Origin: CATQHW01 sp965215345
GTDB lineage: Bacteria; Spirochaetota; Spirochaetia; SZUA-6; Bin103
Direction of reading: 5' to 3'
NCBI GenBank assembly: GCA_965215345.1
Contig: CBDCDL010000002.1
Span: 372,001-436,000 of the forward strand
DNA length: 64,000 nucleotides
Position numbers and translations under genes: made by a program. This document shows, piece after piece, positions 19,295-27,131 of the stretch (the stretch's first letter is position 1; each line of letters begins with the position of its first letter). The notes under the pieces were generated by a model. The model did no database searches and was not told the DNA's origin. It saw only the letters and a list, made by a program, of their open reading frames with translations.

Positions 19295-19894
19295 CTAAGG
19301 ATTTGGCGCAGCTGGCGTGGCTGGCGTATCCAGATCCATAGTCCGGTCGAACCGGCGCTTGGCTTCGGCGGCAGCCCATCGGTCGCACGCGCGTGCCGCT
19401 TGGGCGGCTGGCTCGTTCACGTCTTCGGGAACCGGGACCTTCAGCTCTTTGAGACTATCGCATACCGCTTTTCGAAGCTCCTGTCGATCCCAAACCCACT
19501 CGTCCGAATTCAGGGACAACACCGGGATCGACTCCACTTTCGGCAGTTCTTCGCCAAGTGCGAGTGCGTTCATCAGCGCCTCACGCGACGCGTTACGCCG
19601 GTGGCGCTCCAGGCCAATCTCATAACTGAGCATTTCGTTTTGATAGGCCTCGACACGTTTCCGGACAAACTCGCACCGCTCGCGGGTCGGGAGTACTTCG
19701 GTACGTCCGGCGCCGTCCGCAGACGACTCCTCGGTAAAAGAACGATCGGTGACGTCCTTGTCGAAAACCTGCTTGACCGGATGGTCGGGCTGCCCGCCCG
19801 GACGCTCGCGGCGTTTGCCTGGCTTCTTCTTGCGCTGCTGTCGCTTGCGCTCGAAGCTGTCCCGAGACGGCGGCTTGCCGCTGTTAGGCCTCAT
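19295..19894 (-). CDS. Hypothetical protein with IS66 TnpC-like N-terminus
   Basis: The 199-residue protein starts MRPNSGKPPSRDSFERKRQQ and continues KKKPGKRRERPGGQPDHPVK, which resembles the NSSKPPSSD ... GGQPGHPG segment of IS66 transposase TnpC. The rest (VRKRVEAYQNEMLSYEIGLE, LSLNSDEWVWDRQELRKAVC, RRFDRTMDLDTPATPAAPNP) is helical and not recognisable as transposase. It could be a chimera of an IS66 scar with a host gene, or a fourth gene of the GTPase operon. It lies 89 bases after the last GTPase stop on the same strand. Confidence 0.45.
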   Translation of the reverse strand: MRPNSGKPPSRDSFERKRQQRKKKPGKRRERPGGQPDHPVKQVFDKDVTDRSFTEESSADGAGRTEVLPTRERCEFVRKRVEAYQNEMLSYEIGLERHRRNASREALMNALALGEELPKVESIPVLSLNSDEWVWDRQELRKAVCDSLKELKVPVPEDVNEPAAQAARACDRWAAAEAKRRFDRTMDLDTPATPAAPNP

Positions 19895-19991
19895 CTATGT
19901 CTGCACGTGCGAGTTCGGAGACCAGTCCCACTCGATGCCGCCCCTCCTGCCTGTGAGGATAGACCTTGACCCACCGGACCTTGTCAGACAC
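19884..19991 (-). CDS. Possible 35-residue small protein after the last GTPase
   Basis: A GTG at 19991 overlaps the end of the GTPase gene and opens a frame reading VSDKVRWVKVYPHRQEGRHR to a TAA at 19884, overlapping the start of the next gene by 11 bases. The overlaps look like translational coupling, but the frame is short and could be chance. Confidence 0.2.
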   Translation of the reverse strand: MSDKVRWVKVYPHRQEGRHRVGLVSELARADIDEA

Positions 19992-21969
19992 CTAACGACT
20001 CCTTGTACGCAGCGCGGATTACGCTCACTTGGCACAACTCTCGCTTTTTCAACTCTAATTGAGTACTGATCTGGGCACGCTTAGCTTTTTCCGACTGATC
20101 AGATCTCTTGAGGTCATCGACTCTCTTCATTATCCTCTCGTTGATAACCCGAAAGCTGTCCACCATAGAAGAAAGTGCCCGGCCTCCTTGTTCATTCATA
20201 TCTCTTTCGGCTTGTTGCGAGAAATTTTTTAGTTCATTTTCCAGCTTCTTATCGAGCTCCGGAATCAACGCTTCTACACCGGCGCTGCGCCCCCTACGGG
20301 TGTTCCAAAATCTCTGCCACGAATTGGCCACTTCATTGACTAACTCTTCCATCGGCATGGCGTCGAGACTGGCTTTCAGTGATGCTTCGACAGCCTCACA
20401 TATCGTTCGAGCAGACCAGGGAAGAAGGTGATAACTCGGGCGATGAAATCCATGGCCATAACTGTTGATCTGGCTCGATAATTTGACCTCCTCACCGTTC
20501 AGAAATATCTCGATATTCTTTGTCGATTCCTTCAGTCTTTCTTCTATTTTCCCTCGTCTACTTCGAAGTTCACCGTGGACAATCCAGCGAGCTTGAGACG
20601 GAATATTATTGACGTTATCAACCTTCTTGAGGCGGTCTATTGTGTCACGACAGACGGCATCCGACACTGATCGTAGCACGCGATCCAGCTTGACGAGCTC
20701 GTCGTGGACGCTCTTCTCGAATTTGGTTCGGATATCGCGAAACAATTTGTCGACTTCGAGAATGGCGGTCCTCGCTTCCTCTCGTTGCTTATCTCGATCT
20801 TCGATCGACGTATCGACAACTTCGAGTTCTTTTCCTAACGCCTCGACCTCCGTCTCTAAACGTCGTTCGGCGCGCTCCAAGACACTATCTAGCATCGCTT
20901 GATGAGAGTCGATGATGTTGGTGGCCTTGTTTGCAATGATCCGTCGCTCGACGAGGTTGCGCAGTTTATCGACACCGTGCTGCTCTGCATCAAGATAGCC
21001 CTTCCGAGACAATTTCCGAGCATGGAATCGCATGTCGCCATCGCGAAGCGGGTGTCCGGCGTTCTGTAGAGATGCAATGAGGCCCCCAAGCCCGCTGACA
21101 AGCACGATTCCCTCGTCGTCGCCAAAGAGACTCGCCATCCTGGGATCGCCGCTGGTTCGAATGCGATTGATGTGACTCCGTATCGCCTCTGCGTTGGGTT
21201 GCAGATCGCATTTGTTCACAGCGATGATACGGCGACGCGGATCCACGTGCGCCAAGTTCTCATCAAGAAACTTCACGTCGGACTTGGTCATTCCCGCCTG
21301 TCCAGCGAAGGTGACGTATACCACGGCATCAGCTCGACCTATCCATTCACGCGTGATCTTGTCACGCTCGGGGTTGGGGTCGTCGGTACCGGGGGTGTCC
21401 GCAACGGTCACCTGATGTAGCCAGGGCCGATCGGCGTACAGATGGATCGAGTTGACGTACGCGCTGTAGACACCTCCCTTGCTATGCACGGCGGCGTATC
21501 GCACGAGCTCCTTCAGGCTGTCTGCGGACTCCACGTGAGCGGGGGTCTTCACCACGTCTGATTCACGGACGCCCGCGGTACGAGCAGCCTCGCGTGCGCC
21601 AGAGAGTTCTGCGTGCGCCTGAGAGTCCTTTCCGCTGGCGCTTAGCACCCGCTCGAATTCGCCCGGAGTGTAGAAAGTCGCCTCTATACCGTCGCTGCTT
21701 GCCCCATCCATGAGCACGATCTTGGCGGTCATGGTCGTCGTAGCGGCCGGCAGTACTTCTTCGCCAAAGAGAAGCGCGTTGAGCAGCGTTGATTTCCCGC
21801 TGTTCATCTCCCCACAAACCGCTACGACAAAACGCTCAGCACGCAGATTGGCCAGTTTATCTCTTAGTACATCCGCGTCCGGCTGCAGCAATTCAGCATG
21901 CTCGATGATACGATCATACCAGTGGCAAAGCATTTCCTTGCGCTTCTGATAACTATTCAGATCTATCAT
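19984..21969 (-). CDS. Dynamin-like GTPase, third gene of three
   Basis: 661 residues. The GTPase domain has P-loop GEMNSGKS (about 53-60), a switch I Thr cluster in PAATTTMTAK, DTPG (191-194) and NKCD (252-255), all intact. A long helical stalk follows (about 345-640), including LERAERRLETEVEALGKELE and the Lys-rich tail region ERIMKRVDDLKRSDQSEKAK. No strongly hydrophobic membrane paddle is obvious. This layout is that of bacterial dynamin-like proteins, which remodel or protect membranes. Its ATG overlaps the stop of the preceding GTPase gene (ATGA). It is clearly AT-richer than the surrounding genome, suggesting horizontal gain. Confidence 0.8.
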   Translation of the reverse strand: MIDLNSYQKRKEMLCHWYDRIIEHAELLQPDADVLRDKLANLRAERFVVAVCGEMNSGKSTLLNALLFGEEVLPAATTTMTAKIVLMDGASSDGIEATFYTPGEFERVLSASGKDSQAHAELSGAREAARTAGVRESDVVKTPAHVESADSLKELVRYAAVHSKGGVYSAYVNSIHLYADRPWLHQVTVADTPGTDDPNPERDKITREWIGRADAVVYVTFAGQAGMTKSDVKFLDENLAHVDPRRRIIAVNKCDLQPNAEAIRSHINRIRTSGDPRMASLFGDDEGIVLVSGLGGLIASLQNAGHPLRDGDMRFHARKLSRKGYLDAEQHGVDKLRNLVERRIIANKATNIIDSHQAMLDSVLERAERRLETEVEALGKELEVVDTSIEDRDKQREEARTAILEVDKLFRDIRTKFEKSVHDELVKLDRVLRSVSDAVCRDTIDRLKKVDNVNNIPSQARWIVHGELRSRRGKIEERLKESTKNIEIFLNGEEVKLSSQINSYGHGFHRPSYHLLPWSARTICEAVEASLKASLDAMPMEELVNEVANSWQRFWNTRRGRSAGVEALIPELDKKLENELKNFSQQAERDMNEQGGRALSSMVDSFRVINERIMKRVDDLKRSDQSEKAKRAQISTQLELKKRELCQVSVIRAAYKESLGV

Positions 21970-23915
21970 AGTTTGGACCTCGCCATAAGCTCGATGCGCT
22001 CCTCCAATCTCGTCAACTCCTTCGCCGTTTCCCGCTTCCGCGCGTGCGCCCGCTCGGCGTCGCTGATGACCGATTCCTGTAGCTGGTCTATAGCAGGTTG
22101 AATCACCAAATCAATCATGCGCACATTCAGGGCATTTATTTCGTCGCTTACTAGTCGCAAGATCCGCTCGAAGAATTCTTCCCGCGCTAATTCCGGAGCG
22201 TTATAATCTGCTTTGCTAAATTCACAATACCAGCCTTGGTCGTCGTCATCGTATTCCCAATCGCTGTCTTCTTCGTTATATATCTGGTTCATTACTCCTG
22301 CTATTTCGCTAACGCTACGTAGCAATTCACGCCTTGTATTTCTCCGAAAAGACCGAGCTAATTTATGAAATTCCAGCATGTCGATCAGAGCCTTGATGTC
22401 GTCCCAACGTTCGTGTTCCTTTGCGATAGCCTCCATCTTGTTCAGATCCACTTCGACGCGATAGAATACGCGGTTCGACCAGAAACCCTCCTCTAAGCGT
22501 GTATTCCTCTTGAGCAATCCCTCGACAGCATCGTCGAGAATTGTGCGAATGCAGATAATGAGATTCGACTTGACATCTTCGATCTGCTTAAGGGAGATAC
22601 TCTTCTCCTGATCGACGTGCGTTGCCCCTTGCTCTTCGACCGCCGTTCGTACGTCGTTCAAGTTTTGAGACAGGGCGGCCACCGTGTTCCTCCAGTTTCT
22701 GCTGAGCTGAGCCGCCTTCCTCTGAAAACGCATCTCGAGAATGATATGTCGTTTCGAAGATACGGATCGCACCATGTCGGCGAGCTGCTCCCGGGAAGCC
22801 AAATCATCGGAGACGGGAACCTCATAGACGTTGCCGCTGACGTCCAGGCGATAGCGGGAATCCTCTGAGATTTCGATTACGTCGGCTGAGATTCGTTCCG
22901 CAAATTGAGATCGGGACATGAATGCGTCACGAATTCGTTGGGCCGCGATGTCCAGGGCTTCGAGCGGTGTAGTATCGTGCGACTCTTGCAACTGCAAGGC
23001 TGATACCAGGAATACGGCGCGAAACCTCTCGCCGTACCGATCCTCACACAGCTTCTTCACCTCGGCGCGTTCACTTGGCGCCAACTCCTCGGCCTTGTTG
23101 AGCAAGAGGAACATTGGCTTGTGAGAGTCGTCCGACGTACCTTGCTGCAGCGTTACGAGCTGTTCGAGAAGGCTCTTTGTGGGGTTCCCTTTCGTGGCGT
23201 CCACGAGGACGAACAGTACGTCGGCGCCGATGACAGCGTCCTCGGTCAACTTGGTGTCATTTTCGTTGGGAGGTGGGGCATTGAATCCCGGTGTGTCGAC
23301 GATCCTGATGTGGTCCAGCACTGATGCGGCTATCGAGACGTGAAAAACGGTTGCGGCGGCGCTCTCGTTCCTTTCGTGCGACACCATGGCTCTATATCTT
23401 CCCTGTTTGAGATGCTTGCGTGTCCCGTTCGGCAACTCCTGTTCTATGTTCGTGCTGTCGCCGTGAACGAAATAGGTAACGGATGCAGTGGTCGGCTGCT
23501 CGCCGACCGGGCAGATCTCGTGGTCCAACAGCGCGTTGATGAACGTGGACTTGCCGGAGTTGAAGTCGCCTACTACCGCTACGGTCAACAGACCTATTCC
23601 GTCACGGTGCTCGCGTTGCTCCACGAGGTGATCGACAAGCGATTCCTCGAGCTCAGCCAACCGGGCCTTGAGGTCTCCGAGATCGCCGAGATCGGCATCC
23701 TCAAGTTGGTCTCGGACGGATCGAAGGTTGAGCAGACACTCCAGCGTGCCGTTGGGGTCGCTGTCAGAGAGCGGGACCACGGCGTCTCCGTCTGAAGCCA
23801 ACGGCACGGCGCCGGGTGAATAATTCGCTTGCGCTGAGCGACTGCCCTCCTTGCCCTCCCCTTGCCCTCGTGCCGTGAAGAATCCCCGTATGAAACCGAG
23901 TGGCGACCAAGTCAT
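21966..23915 (-). CDS. Dynamin-like GTPase, second gene of three
   Basis: 649 residues. A variable N-terminal region (1-105) precedes the GTPase core: GDFNSGKS (116-123), the switch I PTTASVTYF, DTPG (207-210) and NKAE (273-276). The Glu at the end of NKAE replaces the usual Asp and may alter nucleotide preference. The C-terminal part is helical with an acidic insert (EEDSDWEYDDDDQGWYCEFS) and ends in a coiled coil (ETAKELTRLEERIELMARSK). No clear transmembrane segment. It follows the first GTPase gene by 32 bases and overlaps the third by 4. Partner dynamins of bacteria often work as unequal pairs, and here there are three. Confidence 0.8.
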   Translation of the reverse strand: MTWSPLGFIRGFFTARGQGEGKEGSRSAQANYSPGAVPLASDGDAVVPLSDSDPNGTLECLLNLRSVRDQLEDADLGDLGDLKARLAELEESLVDHLVEQREHRDGIGLLTVAVVGDFNSGKSTFINALLDHEICPVGEQPTTASVTYFVHGDSTNIEQELPNGTRKHLKQGRYRAMVSHERNESAAATVFHVSIAASVLDHIRIVDTPGFNAPPPNENDTKLTEDAVIGADVLFVLVDATKGNPTKSLLEQLVTLQQGTSDDSHKPMFLLLNKAEELAPSERAEVKKLCEDRYGERFRAVFLVSALQLQESHDTTPLEALDIAAQRIRDAFMSRSQFAERISADVIEISEDSRYRLDVSGNVYEVPVSDDLASREQLADMVRSVSSKRHIILEMRFQRKAAQLSRNWRNTVAALSQNLNDVRTAVEEQGATHVDQEKSISLKQIEDVKSNLIICIRTILDDAVEGLLKRNTRLEEGFWSNRVFYRVEVDLNKMEAIAKEHERWDDIKALIDMLEFHKLARSFRRNTRRELLRSVSEIAGVMNQIYNEEDSDWEYDDDDQGWYCEFSKADYNAPELAREEFFERILRLVSDEINALNVRMIDLVIQPAIDQLQESVISDAERAHARKRETAKELTRLEERIELMARSKL

Positions 23916-23947
23916 GAGTAGCAGGAATAGTTCTGACTTAGCTTAGC

Positions 23948-25639
23948 TTAGCTATGCTGAACCACGAGGTCCCGGAGGCGCTTGACGTCGATATCGACTC
24001 GCGACACCTTGGCGGTGCGGTCGGCGAGGTCGGTCCGACGGTCCGCATCGAGTTGATCGATGGTTGCCCGCGCTTCGTCGCGCTCACGTTCCTTTGGCTG
24101 AAACACCTCAGACTCGAAATAGGTCTCGAGCATGTGGCCGGCGCGCTCAGAGAAATCGATCGCAACGTGCTCCAGGGGTTGCTCGATCTTCCGATCCTTC
24201 CACCACTGGCCAATCAAGTCGGTGACCATGTTGATGGGATTGAAAACATGTACCGCCTTGAGAACCTTGTTGAGTGCGCCATGGCCTACCGGAGCTACAG
24301 CGGCTCTGGCAGCGCCGTGACGCAACGCCGCGCCGCCCGCAACCTTGCCCGCGCTGGCGGCGGCTCCTACACCGGGAACGATCACTGCCGTGAGCACCGC
24401 CGTGGCGGCGGTCGCTGCCCAGCCGCTTATCTTGTTCGCGTTCTTTACCGCTTGTTGGATTTCCAGGTCGATGCCCTCCTCGTGCGGGGTCGCTTGCTGC
24501 CCGAATTTCGCCAAGTGATCGCGAACGACATTCGCCATCGCGGTCGCGAATGCGCCGCTCACCTCTTCGACGGCACGGTCGTCCGCCGCGGCGGCAAAGC
24601 TGGCTCGAAAGCGGCTACAGGTCGCCTGGACCTCGTGACGCAGTTCGGCCTGCGATCGTTCGAGCCGTTGGCGTTCCCGATGCAGTTCGTCGTCCAGTCG
24701 GACGCTCTTGTCCTCCTCCTGGGTCCTCCTCCGCGTGAAATCGTCATCCGATTCCAGCAAGCCGCTACGCACGTGATCAAGCAGTGTAATCGTGCGGGGA
24801 ATCAGCCGCTCGGCTGCCCGCGCCTGCCGTTCGGCAGCAAGTGACTCCATACGGCTCTCGAATACCTCCTGGATGGCCGTGCGCAGAGCGCTGACGTCTC
24901 GTTCGTCCGCGTCCGGGCCCGCGCTGACCACGACAAGTCGGCCGGCGGCCTCAGCGTGGGAGCAACCGATGGTCCGCGACAGCGTGCCGGCGACCTTCTT
25001 GGCTACCTCCTGCCGCTCGGAGGGCAGAAGCTGATCGGCGAAAGTAAGCGCGATGAGAAAGCGATGTTGCAGATGGCGTACTCCAGGTGACTCGAGAAAC
25101 GTGGTGACACTGCTCGTCAGACCACCCTTGCGGATGTCGACGCAGATCACGGCGGCATCCACGTTCGGCAACTCTCCGAATGTGACCGCGGTATGATGCT
25201 CGATAAGCGTCGAAAGTCCCGGCGTGTCGAGGAACACGAATCCTGCCGGGAACCCCGGACCCGATGGCAGACGAACGCGAGGGCGGCCAGCGGTGCGTCC
25301 ACGCGCCAAGTCGTCGAAGTCGGGCCGGCTGATCGGCGTCGTCTCACCTTCGGGATCGACGCGAAAATACTGCGGTGCGTCAAGGTCGGGCGTCGAAACC
25401 ACTTCGCCGGCGTGGGCGGTGCATGGCTCCACTTGCGTCGGCATGAGATCGTCGACACCCGTCAGCTCGTTGATCAGCGTGCTCTTGCCGCTGCTGAAGT
25501 CACCCAGGAAGCCTACCTGCACCGAACGATCGCTCACAAGATTCGTGATGTCTTCGTCCAACATTCGCAGGTCCCATCGTCCCGCTACCTCACGGAGCAC
25601 GTCCAGCACGGTCGATCCAGGACGTTCTTTCGTAGTCAC
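23948..25639 (-). CDS. Dynamin-like GTPase with hydrophobic segment, first gene of three
   Basis: 563 residues from a GTG at 25639 with an AGGTGA site. G motifs: GDFSSGKS (46-53), PCTAHAGEV switch I, DTPGLS (138-143), and TFAD (199-202) in place of NKxD. A helical region follows, then a Gly/Ala/Val-rich hydrophobic stretch near 405-450 (ISGWAATAATAVLTAVIVPG, VGAAASAGKVAGGAA) likely to insert in membrane, and a final coiled coil. It heads the operon; 60 bases upstream lies a palindrome shared with the GTPase/WYL operon. Its base composition is closer to the host than that of the other two. It may be the membrane-anchoring member of a heteromeric dynamin complex. Confidence 0.8.
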   Translation of the reverse strand: MTTKERPGSTVLDVLREVAGRWDLRMLDEDITNLVSDRSVQVGFLGDFSSGKSTLINELTGVDDLMPTQVEPCTAHAGEVVSTPDLDAPQYFRVDPEGETTPISRPDFDDLARGRTAGRPRVRLPSGPGFPAGFVFLDTPGLSTLIEHHTAVTFGELPNVDAAVICVDIRKGGLTSSVTTFLESPGVRHLQHRFLIALTFADQLLPSERQEVAKKVAGTLSRTIGCSHAEAAGRLVVVSAGPDADERDVSALRTAIQEVFESRMESLAAERQARAAERLIPRTITLLDHVRSGLLESDDDFTRRRTQEEDKSVRLDDELHRERQRLERSQAELRHEVQATCSRFRASFAAAADDRAVEEVSGAFATAMANVVRDHLAKFGQQATPHEEGIDLEIQQAVKNANKISGWAATAATAVLTAVIVPGVGAAASAGKVAGGAALRHGAARAAVAPVGHGALNKVLKAVHVFNPINMVTDLIGQWWKDRKIEQPLEHVAIDFSERAGHMLETYFESEVFQPKERERDEARATIDQLDADRRTDLADRTAKVSRVDIDVKRLRDLVVQHS

Positions 25640-25671
25640 ATCGCTTCACCTCGCATGAATTTTCCGACAGG

Positions 25672-25696
25672 ATACCACAGCCATACATACCACAGC
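25672..25696 (-). promoter_or_regulatory. Direct 10-base repeats upstream of the dynamin operon
   Basis: On the plus strand ATACCACAGC occurs at 25672-25681 and again at 25687-25696, a 15-base period, between the palindrome and the GTG start. In the direction of transcription this reads GCTGTGGTAT twice. It may be a second protein-binding site or part of the leader. Confidence 0.5.
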
Positions 25697-25698
25697 AA

Positions 25699-25719
25699 TA
25701 CGTCAGATTCGGACGTACC
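25699..25719. promoter_or_regulatory. Palindromic operator upstream of dynamin operon
   Basis: TACGTCAGATTCGGACGTA is a perfect 6-base inverted repeat with a 7-base spacer, 60 bases before the first GTPase start. With the following CC the 21 bases are identical to those at 31243-31263, upstream of the GTPase/WYL operon. Two copies of so long a sequence, both just upstream of GTPase operons, indicate a common regulator, most simply the WYL protein at 29070-30062. Confidence 0.75.
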
Positions 25720-25780
25720 ACCGCACGTGCTGCCGGCGGGCACTCGTCTCGGCTCGTAGTGTGCCACGGATACAAGTTAT

Positions 25781-25822
25781 CGCATCATGCGAGCGCATTG
25801 TTCGCATTGTTCGCTTGATGCG
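25781..25822 (-). terminator. Imperfect hairpin after the HAD gene
   Basis: CGCATCATGCGAG (25781-25793) pairs with TTCGCTTGATGCG (25810-25822) at 11 of 13 positions, with a small direct repeat of CGCATTGTT in the loop region. It lies just downstream of the minus-strand HAD stop. There is no strong T run, so termination is only a suggestion. Confidence 0.35.
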
Positions 25823-25830
25823 GCGATGCG

Positions 25831-26655
25831 TCAGGAAGGCCGCCAGCGGTCGATCGCCTCGGCAACCCCGCAGTGGCCGCCGGCCGCGACCACGTCGTGG
25901 CGGGCGCGCAACTCCGGCGGTGCGTTGGCCACCACGTAGCTGGCGCCGGCCCACTCCAGCAGATCGCGATCGTTGTAGTCGTTGCCGACCGCGCAGACGT
26001 CACCTCGCCGAATGCCGTGCCTGGCCGCCAGCCACGCCGCCGCCTGGCTCTTGGACACCTCCCGCGGGAACACCTCGATCCAGGTCGAGCGATGGTCCAG
26101 CGGCGAAGTGGCCCTGATCACGGTGAGATCCGGCAGCAGGCGGGCGACATCCTCCCTGGACGGCTCCGAACGATCGGCCGGCACGACAGCCAGCAACTGC
26201 GCGCTGGGGCCCAACTGCCCGTCGAGCGGGGTCGCGAACGCACGATACCGCTCCATGCGCCCTTCGAAGTCGATGTTCCGCCTGCCCGACCACCGGTACT
26301 GGAAGTGGTGGTTGTCCGGGATCGGCCGGTGCACCATGAAGTCGAGGTCGAGTGCGTCCAGCACCCGCACCGCCGCCTCCGTCTCCGTGCAGGTGAGCGA
26401 GCGCGAGCGGACCAGTCGGCGCTGTCGCACGTCGTAGATCCCCGCCCCCGAAGAGACCGCCACGTAGTCGACCGGAAACCGCTCGCCCGCCACCATTCCG
26501 AACGAGTGCAGGTGCCGCCCGGTGGCGATCGCGCGCCGGCACCCCTCGCGTCCCAGCCGGTCGAGCGCCGCTCGGTCGCAGTCGCGCAGCCTCCGGTCAC
26601 CGCCAAGCAGGGTGCCGTCCAGATCGGTGACCAGCAGTCCCCGGCGTCGTCTCAC
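25831..26655 (-). CDS. HAD-IIB family hydrolase (Cof/sugar-phosphatase type)
   Basis: 274 residues from a GTG at 26655. Motif I is VTDLDGTLLGG (nucleophile and general-acid Asp), motif II SSGAG region, the cap domain spans about 80-190 with DFMVHRPIPDNHHFQYRWSG, motif III Lys is in EVSKSQAAAWLA, and motif IV is VGNDYNDRDLLEWAG. All catalytic parts are present, unlike in the left copy. Family members remove phosphate from sugar phosphates or similar small molecules. It is 22 bases downstream of the ImmA/IrrE-like gene and probably co-transcribed with it. Confidence 0.85.
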   Translation of the reverse strand: MRRRRGLLVTDLDGTLLGGDRRLRDCDRAALDRLGREGCRRAIATGRHLHSFGMVAGERFPVDYVAVSSGAGIYDVRQRRLVRSRSLTCTETEAAVRVLDALDLDFMVHRPIPDNHHFQYRWSGRRNIDFEGRMERYRAFATPLDGQLGPSAQLLAVVPADRSEPSREDVARLLPDLTVIRATSPLDHRSTWIEVFPREVSKSQAAAWLAARHGIRRGDVCAVGNDYNDRDLLEWAGASYVVANAPPELRARHDVVAAGGHCGVAEAIDRWRPS

Positions 26656-27131
26656 GAATCGACCGGTAGCAGATCGCTCATTCGAGAGCGCGGCATGCCC
26701 CCCGAATGCGGTTCTGATTGCGAATCTGATTCTCGATCACGTAGGACGATACGTCGAATTCATCCGCTATTTCCTCCTCGTCGTAACGGTCCTCGTACAT
26801 ATCGACGACGCCATCGACCGGCGCAAGGAACTCCGCGGCGAACGCCCGTCCGGTCGCCTGCCGTTCGGCATGGTGAAGGTCGTTTATCACCGACCGCCGA
26901 GCATCGCGAAAGCATACCGCGTCACCGACCGCCCGCGCGAACGCGAAGTTGTTCGTCCTCGCGCCGGCGTCCGCCGATCTGCTGCCCTGCTGATGATCGT
27001 GCAGGTGGATTCGGGTTCCACCGTCGGTACGAGCCACCAACGCCCGCACGCCGCTGAACAGCCTGGCAGGTTCAAACCTTGCGCCACCCAGTTGGCGCGC
27101 AAGAAACGCTTGCGACGTAGAGCGACGGTCC
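25831..27131 (-). repeat. Direct repeat block, right copy (HAD + ImmA-like)
   Basis: This is the more complete copy of the block at 17784-18962, in the same orientation. Identity is high in the HAD gene and again from about 26905 to 27131; the segment 26680-26905, which encodes the ImmA-like C-terminus, is mostly missing from the left copy. The pair encloses about 6.9 kb containing the IS scars and the three dynamin-like genes. Confidence 0.8.

Noticed and set aside
23936..23953. Short tandem TTAGC repeats between two GTPase genes, as a CRISPR-like or regulatory array
   Set aside because: Only three or four 5-base units, without spacers; probably slippage around the stop codon.
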